DNA from: Clostridiales bacterium
Lineage (GTDB): Bacteria; Bacillota; Clostridia; Tissierellales; Dethiosulfatibacteraceae
Length of the DNA: 6,815 nucleotides
Direction of reading: 5' to 3'
Assembly: GCA_003539375.1 (NCBI GenBank)
Contig: DPPH01000081.1
Coordinates: 1 to 6,815 of the forward strand
This document shows, piece after piece, positions 5,235 through 6,815 of this stretch (position 1 is its first letter; every line of letters starts with the position of its first letter). The notes beneath the pieces were generated by a model, which was not told the origin of the DNA, searched no databases, and saw nothing but the letters and a program-made list of their open reading frames with translations. Made by a program: the position numbers and the translations under genes.

Positions 5235-6395
5235 TTATGAAAACAATTCCATTTTTTCTATTCTATCAAAAGCTTCTTCTAGTTTTTCGATTTTTACAGT
5301 ACAGGCTATCCTTATATAACCTTCTCCGCATTCTCCAAAAGATACACCAGGAATTGTGAGTACTTGAGCTTCCTTTAGTATTTTATCCGCTGCTTCTACT
5401 GAAGTTAATCCAGTCTCTTTAATATTTACAAACAAATAAAATGTTCCTTTAGGGTCGAGGACAGACATTTTAGGTATTTTATTTATTCTCTCGGCAGCAT
5501 AGTATACTCTATTCCTATACTCTTCTATCATAGGCTTTTGTATTTCTTTTCTATTCCTTAAAGCATAAATCCCGCCTCTTTGAGATATGGATGGGGCTGT
5601 AAATACAACATTTTCATTTATCTGTTGTATGGTTTTAATAATGTAATCCGGTGCTATAATATTTCCAAGACGCCACCCGGTCATAGTAAAATCCTTAGAA
5701 AAGCTATTTATTGTAATAGTTCTCTTTTTCATATTTTCAATAGTTATAAAGGGACTGAATGGTTCTTCAAAACTGTAGGAGCCGTAAATTTCATCGGAAA
5801 TTATTATCAGGTCATGTTTTTCAGCTAACTTTCCTACCTTATTTAAATTTTCCCAACTTAAGCAGCTTCCCGTGGGATTATTTGGCGTATTTATAATTAT
5901 CGCCTTTGTTTTTTCTGTGATTAGGCCTTCAAGTTTTTCTATGTTTAATTTAAAATCTTCTTCTTCAAAGGTATCTAAAACTACAGGAATTCCTCTTGCT
6001 AATTCTATCTGCTGAGGGTAGGGCGTAAAGTAGGGTGCATGAATTATAACTTCATCTCCATCATCTAATATTGCTTCAAGAGATAAGTACATAGCCAAAC
6101 ATCCGCTGGCAACAACTATTAGTTCTTCATCTTTTATATCAACATTATAGTCTTCTTTATAATAATTAATAATTTCTTTACGGAGCTCCGGATCTCCCCT
6201 GAAGTCTGTGTATTTTGTATGACCTTTCTTTGCATCCTTAAAGGCATTATCTATTATAATATCGTGGGTTATTAAGTCTGGATCTCCTAAGCTTAGATTG
6301 ATTACATTGTCAAATTTTTTAACCAGTTCATCTACCTTACCCATAGGAGTTGATATGTCTTCCCAGTATCTTTTAGAAATATATTTATTTTTCAT
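5235..6395 (-). CDS. Class I/II PLP-dependent aminotransferase (AspB/COG0436 type)
   Basis: A complete 386-residue fold-type I aminotransferase that moves an amino group between an amino acid and a 2-oxoacid in the cytoplasm. Family residues are in place: SLGDPD (35-40) near the N-terminus, YTDFRGDPELR (62-72), N173 in NTPNNPTG (169-176), D201 and Y204 in SDEIYG, the PLP-binding lysine K234 in SFSKDFTMTGWR (231-242) with R242, and the carboxylate-binding R362 in YIRIA. Amino donor preference (aspartate, alanine, aromatic or other) cannot be told. The start ATG is seven bases after the stop of the WecE-like gene, with AAAGGA overlapping that stop as the best Shine-Dalgarno. It is therefore the last gene of the operon entering from the right. 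No terminator is evident between it and transporter B, so some readthrough into B is possible. Confidence 0.92.
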   Translation of the reverse strand: MKNKYISKRYWEDISTPMGKVDELVKKFDNVINLSLGDPDLITHDIIIDNAFKDAKKGHTKYTDFRGDPELRKEIINYYKEDYNVDIKDEELIVVASGCLAMYLSLEAILDDGDEVIIHAPYFTPYPQQIELARGIPVVLDTFEEEDFKLNIEKLEGLITEKTKAIIINTPNNPTGSCLSWENLNKVGKLAEKHDLIIISDEIYGSYSFEEPFSPFITIENMKKRTITINSFSKDFTMTGWRLGNIIAPDYIIKTIQQINENVVFTAPSISQRGGIYALRNRKEIQKPMIEEYRNRVYYAAERINKIPKMSVLDPKGTFYLFVNIKETGLTSVEAADKILKEAQVLTIPGVSFGECGEGYIRIACTVKIEKLEEAFDRIEKMELFS

Positions 6396-6402
6396 TTACA
6401 TC

Positions 6403-6815
6403 CTATCCTTTCTTTGTTTTAAAGAAATTTTCTATTGTTTTTACTATATAATCTACTTCTTCTATTTTTAAATCATAATACATAGGAAGTCTTAAGATTC
6501 TCCGACTTTCTTTTGTAGTATAAATATCTTCCCCTTTAAAAATTCCGTATTTTTCTCCAGCTGGAGATGAATGAAGGGGAACGTAGTGAAATACAGCCTT
6601 TATTTTATTTTCAATAAGATATTCAATTAAATTCTTCCTAACTTCATAATTTTTTACTTTTATATAATACATGTGACCGTTTTGCTGGGCATAATCTGGA
6701 ATATTTGGTGTTTCAATAAATCCTGTGTCTTTCAGTTTCCTTAAGCCGATGTCGTATCTTTCCCATAACTTTAATCTTTTTTTTAGTATCTCTTCTTTTC
6801 TTTCCAGCTGATACA
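6403..6815 (-). CDS. wecE: WecE/RffA-type dTDP-4-amino-4,6-dideoxygalactose transaminase, C-terminal part
   Basis: An open frame enters from the window edge and ends at TAG (6403-6405). It gives 136 complete codons, about a third of the usual ~375-residue protein. Its sequence, with NGHMYYIK, then VFHYVPLHSSPAG, then EDIYTTKESRRILRLPMYY, is typical of the C-terminal domain of WecE within the DegT/DnrJ/EryC1 sugar aminotransferases. These use PLP and glutamate to convert dTDP-4-keto-6-deoxyglucose to dTDP-4-amino-4,6-dideoxygalactose for surface polysaccharides. The active-site lysine region lies outside the window. The internal ATG at 6670-6672 is not the start, because the frame and family similarity continue upstream of it. 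It is tightly linked to the following aminotransferase, 7 bp apart. Confidence is good for the family and moderate for the exact sugar substrate. Confidence 0.82.
   Translation of the reverse strand, partial: YQLERKEEILKKRLKLWERYDIGLRKLKDTGFIETPNIPDYAQQNGHMYYIKVKNYEVRKNLIEYLIENKIKAVFHYVPLHSSPAGEKYGIFKGEDIYTTKESRRILRLPMYYDLKIEEVDYIVKTIENFFKTKKG

Noticed and set aside
5153..5359. Plus-strand open frame of 68 codons over the promoter gap
   Set aside because: It overlaps the aminotransferase end and the transporter B promoter, lacks a recognisable domain and is a chance AT-rich frame.
6403..6672. A separate 89-residue gene starting at the ATG at 6670-6672
   Set aside because: The same frame is open to the window edge and the upstream residues, including AQQNGH just before this Met, match the WecE family, so this is an internal methionine.

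Overview
The window is AT-rich DNA in which every supported gene lies on the minus strand, so transcription runs from high to low coordinates. Strong GGAGG-type Shine-Dalgarno sites, short intergenic gaps, U-tract terminators and the protein types suggest a low-GC Firmicute. An anaerobic amino-acid-using clostridial or Tissierellia-like bacterium is my best guess. That is inference; nothing in the sequence fixes the genus.

In transcription order: (1) 6815-6403, the C-terminal 136 codons of a WecE/RffA-type sugar-nucleotide aminotransferase, entering from outside the window; (2) 6395-5235, a complete fold-type I PLP aminotransferase 7 bp after it; (3) a 102-bp gap with a good sigma-A-type promoter; (4) 5132-3756, a YfcC/DcuC-family membrane transporter (called B here); (5) 3739-3443, a small ArsR-family repressor with no cysteine, 16 bp after B; (6) a 118-bp gap with RNA-foldable inverted repeats and a 26-bp 12-2-12 imperfect palindrome lying across a candidate promoter; (7) 3324-2146, an M20-family metallopeptidase/deacylase; (8) 2133-745, a second YfcC-family transporter (A), 12 bp after the peptidase; (9) an intrinsic terminator at 694-727; (10) 626-252, RidA with its own promoter; (11) a second terminator at 193-221; (12) 176-1, the start of an N-acetylmuramoyl-L-alanine amidase that runs off the window.

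The centre looks like a small catabolic module. Two related transporters, roughly half identical by eye, flank a peptidase/deacylase and an ArsR-type switch, with a PLP aminotransferase on one side and RidA, which clears reactive enamine products of PLP enzymes, on the other. The simplest reading is import of an amino-acid-like or N-acyl/peptidyl compound, hydrolysis in the cytoplasm, and amino-group handling downstream. The substrate cannot be read from the sequence. The most notable points are the ArsR protein lacking known metal ligands next to a plausible operator, and the paired transporters that differ at otherwise conserved-looking membrane positions. I see no mobile element, CRISPR array, tRNA or rRNA, and no gene-free stretch longer than about 120 bp.
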